Origin: Euleptes europaea
Lineage: Eukaryota > Chordata > Lepidosauria > Squamata > Sphaerodactylidae
Assembly: GCF_029931775.1 (NCBI RefSeq)
Contig: NC_079332.1
Span: 2,430,501-2,494,500 of the forward strand
DNA length: 64,000 nucleotides
Direction: 5' to 3'
Made by a program: the position numbers and the translations under genes. Positions 38,701-41,486 of this stretch are shown here, piece by piece (the first letter of the stretch is position 1; every line of letters begins with the position of its first letter). A model generated the notes under the pieces. It was not told the DNA's origin and did no database searches. It saw nothing but the letters and a program-made list of their open reading frames with translations.

Positions 38701-41337
38701 TTGCATTCAGGCTTTGCTATTAGTGACACAATCAAGATATAAAGAGAGATGCATTTGTATCAGGTACAGTATCGGTTACCTTGTCATACAGAGGAATCAT
38801 GAAGTAGCCATTATTGGGAGCACAGTCAGTTTGGTATTTCAGGGTCCCGTGCTTCGTGTACAATTTAATCTGCAAAGCAAAATAAAACCGTGGAAGTGAA
38901 GATATTGTTGCACTGGCCAAGCATGAAGTCACCGACCGTGCAGATTTACAAAAGCAAGAAATACCTGCTTCCACCCCAGAAATGCAAGAGTGTCTTCTAT
39001 TAAAACATAAGTGTAGAAAACCAACACAGACACATTAGGCATACCTGAGACCCTGGAGAGCCGCTGCCGGTCCAAGTAGACAATACTGACATTGATGGAC
39101 CAAGGGTCTGATTCAGTAGAAGGCAGCTTCGTGTGTTCATGGCTTTACTGATATTCTGGGGCGGGGCTGTGGCTCAGTGGTAGAGCCTCTGCTTGGCATG
39201 CAGAAGGGTCCCAGGTTCAATCCCTGGCATCTCCAGTTATAGGGACCGGGCAAGTAGGTGATGTGAAAGACCTCTGCCTGAGACCCTGGAGAGCCGCTGC
39301 CGGTCTGAGTAGGCAATACTGACTTTGATGGACCAAGAGTCTGATTCAGTATAAGGCAGGTTCATGTGTTCTGTTCCCACACTTATACACCATTTTCCTT
39401 CCATTTGAGGACCCAAAGCAGCTTACAATATTGTTCTTCCCCCTTCCATTTTTATCTTTACATCACTCCTGCAAGGTAGGTTAGACTGCAAGAGATCAAC
39501 TGGCCCACGGTTGCCCATCAAATTTCCATGGGGATTTGCACATGGGACTCTCAGATCCTAATCAGATGCTGACTATGACACAGTTTCTGCCTGCTCCACA
39601 GCCCTGTGAAACACGAGATACCTCTCCCCCACAGCCACAGAAAACTCAGGGAAGAGGTGTGGGTGGGTGTCTCGTATCTGAGCTTTGGAGGAGGCAGAAG
39701 CGTTTATTTTATTTAAACACACACACCCCACTTTTCTCCCTGAGGGGAGATCTGAAGCGGCTGACAAACAGCGTAATGTTTCTGTTTCAGGTTGGGCCTG
39801 AATGTTGCTCCACAGAGAACGTTTCACAAGACTCTGGCAGTTTTTAAATGTTAAAGACTTGCAACCACAGTGCAAGCTGAATATGAAGAACTGGTTGATC
39901 TTGGTCCGCCCAGCCAATGCCTCTTTGGAAGAGGGAGGGCACCTTGGCCATCTTCTGGGCATGGAGTAGGGGTCACTGGGTGTGTGTGTGGGGGAGGTAG
40001 TTGTGATTTTCCTGCGTTGTGCAGGGGGGGGGTTGGACTAGATGCCCCTGGTGGGTACCTTCCAACTCTATGATTCCATGACCTTAGGCAGATCACAAAA
40101 GGGAGGGCATCTTGGCCACTTTCTGGGCATGGAGTAGGGGATCACTGGGGGTGGGGAGAGGCAGTTGTCAATTCCCTGCATTGTGCGGGGGATTGGACTA
40201 GATGAACCCTGTTTGTCCCTTCCAACTCTATTATTCTAGGACCTTAAGCAGACCATGACAGGGAGGGCATCTTGGGCATCTTCTGGGCATGGAGTAGGGG
40301 TCACTGGGGGTGAGATGATGAGAGGGAGGGCACCTTGGGCATCTTCTGGGCATGAAGTATGGATCACTGTGGGTGTGGGAGTTGTGAATTCCTTGCATGG
40401 TGCAGGGGATTGGACTAGATGACCCTGGTGGGTCCCTCCTAACTCTATGATTCTGTGACCTTAGGCAGACCATGAGAGGGAGGGCACCTTGGCCAACTAC
40501 TGGGCATGGGGTAGGGGGTCACTATGGGTGTGGGGGGGAGGTGGTCGTGAATTCCCTGCATTGTACAGGGGGTTGGACTAGATGACCCTAGTGGATTCCT
40601 TCCAATTCTATGGCCTTAAGCAGACCATGAGAGGGAGGGCACCTTGGCCATCTTCTGGGCATGGAGTAGGGGATCACTGGGGATATGTGTCCAGGAGGCA
40701 GTTGAGTTCCCTGCATTGTGCAGGGGGTTGGACTAGATGACCCTGGAGGTACCTCCCAACTCTGTGATTCTATGGGAAGAAGCAGATGATGAGAGAGAGG
40801 GCCTCTTGGCCATCTTAGAATCACAGCGTTGGGAGGGACCCCCCAGGGTCATCTAGCCCAACCCCTTGCACAATGCAGGAAACTCACAACTGCCTCCCCC
40901 CACACATATCCCCAGTGACCCCCTACTCCATGCCCAGAAGATGGCCAAGGTGTCCTCCTTCTCATGGTCTGCTTAAGGTCGTAGAATTGGAAGGGACCCA
41001 CTAGGGTCATCTAGCCCAACCCCCTGCACAATGCAGGGAATCTTCTGGGCATGGGGTGGGGGGAGGGAGGCAGTTGCGAATTCCCTGCATTGTGCAGCGG
41101 GGGGGGGTCGGCCTACATGACCCTGGTGGGTTCCCTCCCAGCTGTGTGACCCCTACGACCCCCTTGCAAGGCAGGCCGCCGGCAACTCGCCTCGATGAGG
41201 GAGTAGTTGATCTCCACGTCGGACTTGACGAAGCCGCCGCAGCCCACCACGATGTCCTCGGAGGCCCGAGCCGGGCAGGCCCACCAGCAGCAGCCCCAGC
41301 AGAGGAGAGCCGCCGCCGCCGACCAGCCCGGCACCAT
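11614..41337 (-). CDS. NOMO1: NOMO, nodal modulator, complete 31-exon coding gene
   Basis: ER-membrane protein of the NOMO family, known as a partner of nicalin/TMEM147 and of the multipass translocon, and as a modulator of Nodal signalling. I placed 31 coding exons by their match to the human protein. Every junction keeps frame and the sum is 3645 nt, 1214 codons plus stop (human about 1222). Order: signal peptide (1 to about 25), a long lumenal chain of beta-sandwich repeats, one membrane segment near residues 1154-1167 (LPLTLLLLLAG), and a short basic cytosolic tail ending KKQKMRRT. The start at 41337 gives a normal signal peptide; an in-frame ATG at 41469 would bury it behind 44 Arg/Pro-rich residues. 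All introns are GT-AG except intron 1 (GC-AG). Introns hold repeats only. Human has three recent copies; only one is seen here, so the number in the symbol is arbitrary. Confidence 0.97.
11824..12030 (+). mobile_element. MITE, TAGGGTTGCC family
   Basis: Starts TTAGGGTTGCCTC and ends CTGGAGGTTGGTACACCTA. About 207 bp, in NOMO intron 30. Confidence 0.75.
12201..12407 (+). mobile_element. MITE, TAGGGTTGCC family, with 8-bp target duplication
   Basis: Terminal inverted repeats TAGGGTTGCC and GGCAACCCTA are flanked by the direct repeat ATTTTTAT (12193-12200 and 12408-12415). An 8-bp duplication points to a hAT-type non-autonomous element. Confidence 0.85.
12617..13150 (-). mobile_element. CR1/L2-type LINE, 3' end (FFTQ family)
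   Basis: The minus strand encodes KYFFTQRIVKWWNSLPQDVV then a non-coding end finishing GGTCTGATCC-CAGGGCTGTT. This is a jockey-clade ORF2 C terminus. Confidence 0.8.
13426..13518 (-). CDS. NOMO1: NOMO exon 30 (codons 1141-1171), membrane segment
   Basis: Encodes RKLPEQDIAQGSYIALPLTL, then LLLLAGYNHDK. It contains the single C-terminal transmembrane helix. Acceptor TTGCAG, donor GTAACG. Open frame on both sides comes from intronic LINE sequence, not from coding exon. Confidence 0.97.
13560..14190 (-). mobile_element. FFTQ-family LINE 3' ends, three in tandem
   Basis: Three successive GCTGGATCAGACC...CAGTGGCCA ends start near 13560, 13655 and 13850, all minus. Only the last extends into coding text. 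Suggests local duplication of the 3' end. Confidence 0.75.
14425..14544 (-). CDS. NOMO1: NOMO exon 29 (codons 1101-1140)
   Basis: Encodes NYMVLLDSTLSRSQYDYTLP, then QVSFTTAGYNKHITLVFNPT. Acceptor TTGCAG, donor GTAAGC. Confidence 0.97.
14652..14903 (-). mobile_element. MIR/CORE-like SINE
   Basis: Minus-strand copy, AGAAGAAGAGCTGGTTTTTA to AACCACCACACACACTGGCC, in NOMO intron 28. Confidence 0.8.
15007..15108 (-). CDS. NOMO1: NOMO exon 28 (codons 1067-1100)
   Basis: Encodes VKLYKSENLDNPVHTVSLGQ, then SLFFHFPPLLRDGE. Acceptor CTGCAG, donor GTATTG. Near-identical to human. Confidence 0.97.
15193..15275 (+). mobile_element. CR1 LINE fragment
   Basis: GACCAGAACCAACAGGTTGAA...TTAGGAAGAATTTTCTAACAG, part of the CR1 ORF2 C terminus. 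Confidence 0.7.
15305..15702 (-). mobile_element. CR1 LINE, 3' end
   Basis: The minus strand encodes FHLDIRKNFLTVRAVPQWN then GHLSAMLIL and a 3' end with GTTGGACTAGATGACCCTGG and CTCTATAATTCTGTTATT. Confidence 0.85.
15780..15890 (-). CDS. NOMO1: NOMO exon 27 (codons 1030-1066)
   Basis: Encodes VGSHDVGDMNIIAFRQINQF, then DLSGNVITSSEHLPTLW. Acceptor TTATAG, donor GTAAGT. Confidence 0.96.
16394..16610 (+). mobile_element. tRNA-Ala-derived SINE
   Basis: Head GGGGCCATGGCTCAGCGG...CTGCTTGGCATGCAG (anticodon position GGC) with B box GGTTCAATCCC. It ends CTTCATGTGTTCATGTG. Confidence 0.88.
16811..16894 (-). CDS. NOMO1: NOMO exon 26 (codons 1002-1029)
   Basis: Encodes PGCVYHVRLKAEGNDHIERA, then LPQHRAIE. 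The acceptor is AAAAAG with a purine-rich tract, weaker than the others. Donor GTGAGC. Confidence 0.94.
17091..17235 (-). mobile_element. MIR/CORE-like SINE, partial
   Basis: Tail and L2-like end only (AGAAGAAGAAGAGTTGG to GAGTGTGACTAGCCC). The adjoining LINE fragment begins just beyond. Confidence 0.75.
17236..18088 (+). mobile_element. Non-LTR retrotransposon 3' fragment with open C-terminal ORF
   Basis: An uninterrupted 215-codon frame (17236-17883) carries a C-x-C-x8-H-x4-C cluster (CPCSDGSTETLEHVVFEC) typical of LINE ORF2 C termini, then LSDKDKEITFKVAKF. A 3' UTR follows with tail CTTTGTACTTTGTACTTTGTA. The clade is unresolved. It lies in NOMO intron 25. Confidence 0.7.
18089..18370 (-). 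mobile_element. MIR/CORE-like SINE
   Basis: Minus-strand copy missing only its tail. It abuts the LINE 3' end exactly. Confidence 0.8.
18738..19219 (+). mobile_element. CR1 LINE, 3' end
   Basis: Encodes SYEERLKELGMFSLKRRL and LDIRKNFLTVRAVPQW, then GHLSAMLIL. The 3' end finishes GATTCTATGAAT next to the NOMO exon 25 splice donor. Confidence 0.9.
19227..19368 (-). CDS. NOMO1: NOMO exon 25 (codons 954-1001)
   Basis: Encodes CYGTVSSLNGEPEQGVSVEA through CSVYGEDTVTDDEGKFRLRG. Acceptor TCGTAG, donor GTAAGG. A CR1 3' end stops 8 bp beyond the splice donor, inside intron 25. Confidence 0.97.
19507..19634 (-). CDS. NOMO1: NOMO exon 24 (codons 912-954)
   Basis: Encodes SPGQYYFKPMMKEFRFEPSS, then QMIEVQEGQNLKINIVGYRT. 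Acceptor TGGTAG, donor GTCAGT. Confidence 0.97.
19835..20099. mobile_element. 5S-type SINE tail (-) joined to tRNA-Ala SINE (+)
   Basis: 19835-19900 is a minus-strand TCGTCAAGTCACATCTGAC...GTTTTCAAGGCAAG tail. 19901-20099 is a plus-strand tRNA-Ala SINE lacking its first bases. An older tRNA-Ala fragment (minus) lies at about 19745-19830. Confidence 0.7.
20264..20377 (-). CDS. NOMO1: NOMO exon 23 (codons 874-911)
   Basis: Encodes IKSEEGHPLAGVLLSLSGGV, then FRSNLLTQDNGMLTFSNL. Acceptor CCACAG, donor GTATGT. 38 whole codons. Confidence 0.97.
20536..20900 (+). mobile_element. tRNA-Ala-derived SINE dimer
   Basis: The left monomer (20536-20678) stops at CCCTGGAGAGCCATGGAG. The right monomer (20679-20900) is full length and ends in GCGTTCATGTATGTGTTCA. 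Confidence 0.85.
21440..21880. mobile_element. Two RTE-BovB 3' ends in opposite orientation
   Basis: 21452-21680 is minus (GTTAAGTGCCGTCAAGTC ... AATGTGACC). 21695-21880 is plus (GAAAAGAGGAAGACCCAAC ... GAAGCGACTTGACGATA). A (GT)n lies at the left tip. Confidence 0.8.
21978..22104 (-). CDS. NOMO1: NOMO exon 22 (codons 831-873)
   Basis: Encodes VGPLHSNLEYSVTAQKEGFV through EGTVGDFKAFALAGVTFA. Acceptor TTGAAG, donor GTAAGC. Confidence 0.96.
22231..22521 (+). mobile_element. MIR/CORE-like SINE
   Basis: Plus-strand copy from the CCAGCGTGGTGTAACTGTT head to a (CTT)n tail, in NOMO intron 21, starting about 130 bp from exon 22. Confidence 0.85.
22571..22730 (-). CDS. NOMO1: NOMO exon 21 (codons 778-831)
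   Basis: Encodes SCPGKLIDIHGKAGLFLEGQ through IHPELEGVEIVIGEKGALSP to FTDDKGSY. Acceptor ATTAAG, donor GTGAAG. Confidence 0.95.
22796..23280 (-). mobile_element. L1-like LINE 3' end (tentative)
   Basis: AT-rich sequence whose minus strand ends GTTAATAAAATATTATCAAAAA, an internal AATAAA and A-rich tail as in L1 3' UTRs. No coding part is visible. Confidence 0.4.
23287..23358 (-). mobile_element. tRNA-Ala SINE head fragment
   Basis: Minus-strand A and B box region (GGGACCTTCTGCATGCAGAG) only, next to a foldback. Confidence 0.6.
23360..23746. repeat. 387-bp foldback (large inverted repeat)
   Basis: Arms 23360-23518 and 23589-23746 are imperfect reverse complements around a loop of about 70 bp. 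Matching outer ends are AAAGAATAAGT and ACTTCTTATTCTTT. Inner ends carry CAGATCAGAAATGCAT and ATGCATTTCTGATCTG. Family unknown. Confidence 0.8.
23845..23927 (-). CDS. NOMO1: NOMO exon 20 (codons 750-778)
   Basis: Encodes SGEKITVTPSSKELLFYPP, then LVEAVVSG. Acceptor TTCCAG, donor GTAAGC. A 387-bp foldback sits about 100 bp away, in intron 20. Confidence 0.96.
24281..24590 (-). mobile_element. MIR/CORE-like SINE
   Basis: Full minus-strand copy, AAAAAGAGTTGGTTTTTATA to AACCACTACACCACG, in NOMO intron 19. Confidence 0.85.
24869..25078 (-). CDS. NOMO1: NOMO exon 19 (codons 680-750)
   Basis: Longest internal exon, 210 nt. Begins SSIDSEPDLVLGPLKS, then a charged helical stretch (QELRREQQLAEIKTRREER), then KPPVQEMVEELQGPF to SYWA. 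The acidic linker is a few residues shorter than human, which accounts for part of the length difference. Donor GTACGT. Confidence 0.97.
25414..25509 (-). CDS. NOMO1: NOMO exon 18 (codons 648-680)
   Basis: Encodes SAPSILTLTAIRHHVFGIIT through TDRLMDVMVTI plus AA. Acceptor TTCTAG, donor GTAAGG. Confidence 0.96.
   Translation of the reverse strand, partial: VCAEYPDTDCHSTSCLWNDNNGQTDGRDGDH
25715..25871. mobile_element. 157-bp foldback MITE
   Basis: Nearly the whole length is an inverted repeat: GCAAAAACGCATGGTCGCTT at the left, AAGCGACCGTGCGTTTTTGC at the right, with internal CAGCCAGGATTCAGCCAGGA mirrored. No clear target duplication. Confidence 0.7.
26163..26487 (+). mobile_element. MIR/CORE-like SINE with duplicated head
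   Basis: Plus-strand copy starting GAGCCAGCGTGGTGTAA, then repeated GAGCCAGCGTGGCGTAG. It ends in CTTCTTCTTC. Confidence 0.85.
26730..26793 (-). CDS. NOMO1: NOMO exon 17 (codons 627-648)
   Basis: Small 64-nt exon encoding VYEVTPRSCHRFEHEYYTYD plus AC. Acceptor CTCCAG, donor GTAAGC. Confidence 0.95.
26818..26938 (+). mobile_element. 5S-type SINE, 3' half
   Basis: GCAGAGGCAGGCAATGGCAA, CTCTTGCCTTGAAAACCCTA, CAACGACTTGATGGCGC: the SINE body and BovB-like end without the 5S head. Confidence 0.75.
27062..27149 (-). CDS. NOMO1: NOMO exon 16 (codons 598-627)
   Basis: Encodes EFYQDGNGPENVGIYNLSKG, then VNRFCLSKP plus G. Acceptor ATCAG, donor GTAAAT. Confidence 0.96.
27268..27606 (-). mobile_element. 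MIR/CORE-like SINE, expanded purine tail
   Basis: Minus-strand copy with an enlarged GGAGGAGGAGGAAGAGG tail next to NOMO exon 16. Confidence 0.85.
27720..27856 (-). CDS. NOMO1: NOMO exon 15 (codons 552-597)
   Basis: Encodes SIVREDWCWKNKSLELEVLE through GYMLRCSLSHAITL. Acceptor TTGTAG, donor GTAGGT. Confidence 0.96.
28060..28150 (+). mobile_element. 5S-type SINE fragment
   Basis: GGCAATGGCAAACCACC...GTTAGTCTCTTGCCTTAAAA body only, between NOMO exons 14 and 15. Confidence 0.65.
28242..28373 (-). CDS. NOMO1: NOMO exon 14 (codons 508-552)
   Basis: Encodes TCGELVVALQSVNRQGEKRS through FVFDMVLPGKYK. Acceptor CCCCAG, donor GTAAGG. Frame carries through a 2-base start and a 1-base end. Confidence 0.96.
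28520..28661 (-). CDS. NOMO1: NOMO exon 13 (codons 461-508)
   Basis: Encodes VIVPEAESRAGLSLKPKTF through FFQFLASVSGKITCL plus G. Acceptor CGGTAG, donor GTAAGG. Confidence 0.95.
28752..29080 (+). mobile_element. CR1 LINE fragment
   Basis: Encodes KSCEERLKELGMFSLKRRRL, then TRTNGLKLYQQSFHL; it starts further 5' (TTCTATTGTGTTCAGTTTTG) and lacks the 3' end. In NOMO intron 12. Confidence 0.85.
29145..29322 (-). CDS. NOMO1: NOMO exon 12 (codons 401-460)
   Basis: Encodes FSVCGQISVTRFPDSIKQIN through FCFRAKSGTYLVQ, 59 codons after the split one. Acceptor CAATAG, donor GTAGGA. A CR1 fragment lies a few tens of bases downstream in intron 12. Confidence 0.96.
29421..29819. mobile_element. Tc1/mariner-like MITE
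   Basis: Termini TGTATTTTCCCGTGTATAAG and CTTATACACGGAATAATACGA are inverted repeats flanked by TA on both sides (29419-29420, 29820-29821). The GC-rich middle holds a repeated GTTTGAAC-CTGG-TGCTGGCC motif and an inner hairpin (AATAGGGGTCATCTTATACA). TA flanks point to Tc1/mariner. Confidence 0.65.
30113..30675 (+). mobile_element. 5S rRNA-derived SINE split by a BovB insertion
   Basis: The 5S-like head (30113-30180: CCTGATCTCGTCAGATCTC, GGGAGACCACCAAG) and SINE body (30552-30675) are separated by a minus-strand BovB 3' end (30181-30551) encoding FGHMRRQGSLEKTIVIGKV. AAGAAATG and AAGGAATG at the edges look like the duplicated target. Confidence 0.8.
30742..30892 (-). CDS. NOMO1: NOMO exon 11 (codons 351-401)
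   Basis: Encodes ATKSDGSFRLENITTGTYTI through NTPQLADIVAA. Donor GTGAGT; the split codon to exon 12 reads Glu where human has Gly. Confidence 0.95.
31042..31345 (+). mobile_element. tRNA-derived SINE, second family
   Basis: A box GGCGCAGAGTGG, degraded B box GAGTTAGATTCC, body GGTAGCCGGCTCAAGGTTGA and GGGTCAGGAATGACCCGGTG, end GACCTTTACC(T)n. Inserted in an L2-like end whose halves flank it, with ACAGAGA on both sides. Confidence 0.75.
31671..31776 (-). CDS. NOMO1: NOMO exon 10 (codons 316-351)
   Basis: Encodes PVFHVMGFSVTGRVLNSPEG through TLNNQIK plus G of a Val codon. Acceptor TTCCAG, donor GTATGT. A LINE end lies just upstream in intron 9. Confidence 0.97.
31790..32455 (-). mobile_element. 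FFTQ-family LINE ends with embedded microsatellite
   Basis: Two minus-strand LINE ends (31790-31955 and 32180-32455) of the GGATCAGACCAAGG family flank a microsatellite. Confidence 0.75.
31956..32179. repeat. (GGGA)n/(GGAA)n/(GGCA)n microsatellite
   Basis: About 220 bp of tetranucleotide repeats in three successive blocks: GGGA, then GGAA, then a short GGCA block. Confidence 0.97.
32618..32707 (-). CDS. NOMO1: NOMO exon 9 (codons 286-315)
   Basis: Encodes IPFYRGERITFDVAPARLDF, then TVEHDSLKIE. Acceptor TTTCAG, donor GTAAGC. 30 whole codons. Confidence 0.97.
33010..33325 (+). mobile_element. CR1 LINE, 3' end
   Basis: Encodes LDIRKNFLTVRAVPQLNRLP then GHLSARLIL. 3' end GTTGGACTAGATGACCCTGG...GTGATTCTATGATT. 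Confidence 0.88.
33326..33445 (+). mobile_element. tRNA-Ala SINE, diverged fragment
   Basis: AAAGGTCCCAGGTTCAGGCC and CTGAGACCCTGGAGAGCCAG are recognisable; both ends are degraded. Confidence 0.55.
33446..33612 (-). mobile_element. L2-like LINE 3' end
   Basis: TTATTATTATTAATTAG...CCCAGCCCTCCCCAACC...GAGCTTACAACCAGTATAAA is the reverse of an L2/CR1-type 3' terminus. Confidence 0.5.
33962..34099 (-). CDS. NOMO1: NOMO exon 8 (codons 240-285)
   Basis: Encodes DIMGCKTAPVDGF through SREDGSFTFLSLPSGKYTV. The N-terminal half varies while the C-terminal half is conserved, as in the family. Acceptor CTACAG, donor GTAGGT. A MIR-like SINE lies 7 bp upstream of the exon, inside intron 7. Confidence 0.95.
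34106..34424 (-). mobile_element. MIR/CORE-like SINE
   Basis: Full minus-strand copy starting 7 bp from NOMO exon 8, within its acceptor region; the SINE tail is GAAGAAGAAGAG on the plus strand, which reads as pyrimidines on the gene strand. Confidence 0.88.
34661..34917 (-). mobile_element. tRNA-derived SINE, second family
   Basis: Minus-strand copy of the family at 31042: AAAAGGTAGGTAAAGGTCCC, GCACCGGGTCATTCCTGACC, GGGATCGAACTCAGGTCGTG. Confidence 0.75.
35277..35429 (-). CDS. NOMO1: NOMO exon 7 (codons 189-239)
   Basis: Encodes ASTTVRVTNSN through GYNVSGSVRSDGEPMKGV to SSSVTKE, very close to human. Acceptor CTCTAG, donor GTAGGT. 51 whole codons. Confidence 0.97.
35552..35792. mobile_element. 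Penelope-like palindromic element with hammerhead-like cores
   Basis: Near-perfect inverted repeat (arms 35584-35688 and 35692-35794) around a GAG centre, flanked by the 12-bp direct repeat CCAAAAGAAACT (35540-35551, 35793-35804). The right arm carries CTGAAGA ... GCGAAAC (35706-35737), matching the conserved hammerhead ribozyme boxes CUGANGA and GAAA; the left arm carries the same on the minus strand. Penelope-like elements are known for such ribozymes and for inverted partial copies. The family call is inference. Confidence 0.6.
35884..35956 (-). CDS. NOMO1: NOMO exon 6 (codons 164-188)
   Basis: Encodes FIFFKVLPGEYEIFASHPTW, then TLKE. The first base completes the split Lys codon. Acceptor TTCAG, donor GTGGGT. 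Confidence 0.95.
36105..36285. mobile_element. hAT-type MITE with 8-bp target duplication
   Basis: Termini CTGGGGTGTCAAAC and GTTTGACACCCCTG are inverted repeats. The direct repeat CCCTACAG flanks it (36097-36104, 36286-36293). It is 181 bp with no ORF and sits in NOMO intron 5. Confidence 0.88.
36446..36748 (+). mobile_element. MIR/CORE-like SINE
   Basis: Plus-strand copy, GAGCCAGCGGGGTGTAGTGG to CTAACTCTTCTTCTTC. Confidence 0.85.
36983..37430 (+). mobile_element. tRNA-Ala SINE, two full copies in tandem
   Basis: Monomers 36983-37199 and 37216-37430 are joined by GGCTTTGCTTATGTTCT. Both monomers share unusual bases (CTAACTTTGATGCACCAGGG), so they look like a duplicate of one another. Confidence 0.85.
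37496..37602 (-). CDS. NOMO1: NOMO exon 5 (codons 129-164)
   Basis: Encodes VLSRGQDLGPAGVLVALKNA through THPGG plus AA of a Lys codon. Acceptor TGGCAG, donor GTGAGT. More diverged from human than its neighbours. Confidence 0.93.
37715..37815 (-). CDS. NOMO1: NOMO exon 4 (codons 95-128)
   Basis: Encodes PTSVDIHVDG, then ISDICTKGGDINFVFTGFSV, ending NGK. This block is near-invariant in the family. Donor GTAAGC. Confidence 0.97.
37908..38202 (-). mobile_element. CR1 LINE, 3' end
   Basis: Minus-strand CR1 end: CCACCAGGGTCATCTAGTCC, and coding VPQWNRLPWEVVSAPSLEVF. Confidence 0.85.
38250..38295 (-). CDS. NOMO1: NOMO exon 3 (codons 80-95)
   Basis: Small 46-nt exon encoding GDFVLKIEPPLGWSF plus one base of a Glu codon. 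Acceptor TTTTAG, donor GTATGT. Confidence 0.93.
38385..38690. mobile_element. MIR-like SINE tail (-) next to an AT-rich LINE-like 3' UTR
   Basis: 38385-38490 is a minus-strand SINE end. 38491-38690 is TG-rich text (TGTTTTGATTTGTTTTGTCTG) resembling a LINE 3' UTR. The second part is not securely identified. Confidence 0.45.
38780..38869 (-). CDS. NOMO1: NOMO exon 2 (codons 50-79)
   Basis: Encodes IKLYTKHGTLKYQTDC through MIPLYDK, almost identical to human. Acceptor CTTTGCAG, donor GTAACC. Exactly 30 codons, phase 0 at both ends. Confidence 0.97.
39043..39371 (+). mobile_element. tRNA-Ala SINE, 5'-truncated plus full copy
   Basis: The partial monomer 39043-39140 is joined by GGCTTTACTGATATTCT to a full monomer (39158-39371). 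The linker closely matches that at 37200, so both derive from one dimeric source. Confidence 0.85.
39390..39560 (-). mobile_element. Old L2/MIR-type fragment
   Basis: CAAAGCAGCTTACAAT...CAAGGTAGGTTAGACTG...GGGGATTTGCACATGGGACT, the reverse of a CORE/L2-type sequence. Diverged. Confidence 0.45.
39920..41145. repeat. Tandem array of CR1 3' ends beside NOMO exon 1
   Basis: Seven plus-strand units begin near 39931, 40099, 40259, 40322, 40474, 40631 and 40793. Each runs GAGGGAGGGCA-CTTGG through GTTGGACTAGATGACCCTGG to ATTCTATGA, about 152-168 bp apart with one 63-bp step. Minus-strand copies follow (40817-41035), then one more plus-strand end stopping about 45 bp before the exon 1 donor. Confidence 0.88.
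41191..41337 (-). CDS. NOMO1: NOMO exon 1 (codons 1-49)
   Basis: Begins MVPGWS, then a hydrophobic Cys/Trp-rich signal peptide, with likely cleavage after CPARA. It continues SEDIVVGCGG as in human and ends at NYSLIE. The donor reads GAG|GCGAGT, a GC donor that otherwise matches the consensus perfectly. Confidence 0.95.
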
Positions 41338-41486
41338 CGCGGCCCACGTGGCCAGAAGACGCCGCTTCCCCCCGCAGCGGCGAGAGGAGGCGGACGGAAG
41401 CCGGGGAGGGCCAAAGGCCCGCGCGCTGCTGCCACCTGCTGGCCGGGAGGGCGCGGCGCCTCCCAACACGGCCAGCAGATCTGCAG
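41338..41486 (-). promoter_or_regulatory. NOMO 5' UTR and CpG-rich promoter
   Basis: Roughly 150 bp of very GC- and CpG-rich unique DNA lies between the NOMO start codon and the first BovB repeat; with exon 1 it forms a CpG island in otherwise AT-balanced DNA. A CACGTG E-box lies at 41345-41350. No TATA box is seen, as expected for a housekeeping promoter. The transcription start cannot be fixed from sequence. Confidence 0.6.
41430..41442 (-). promoter_or_regulatory. CTCF-like motif upstream of NOMO
   Basis: On the minus strand the 13-mer CCAGCAGGTGGCA matches the CTCF core consensus CCASYAGRKGGCR at every position. It lies 93 bp upstream of the NOMO ATG. A weaker match (11 of 13) lies at 41480-41492 on the plus strand. 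Binding is not shown. Confidence 0.45.

Noticed and set aside
41338-41469. NOMO start at 41469
   Set aside because: Would place 44 Arg/Pro/Gly-rich residues before the signal peptide; the family starts directly with the signal peptide.
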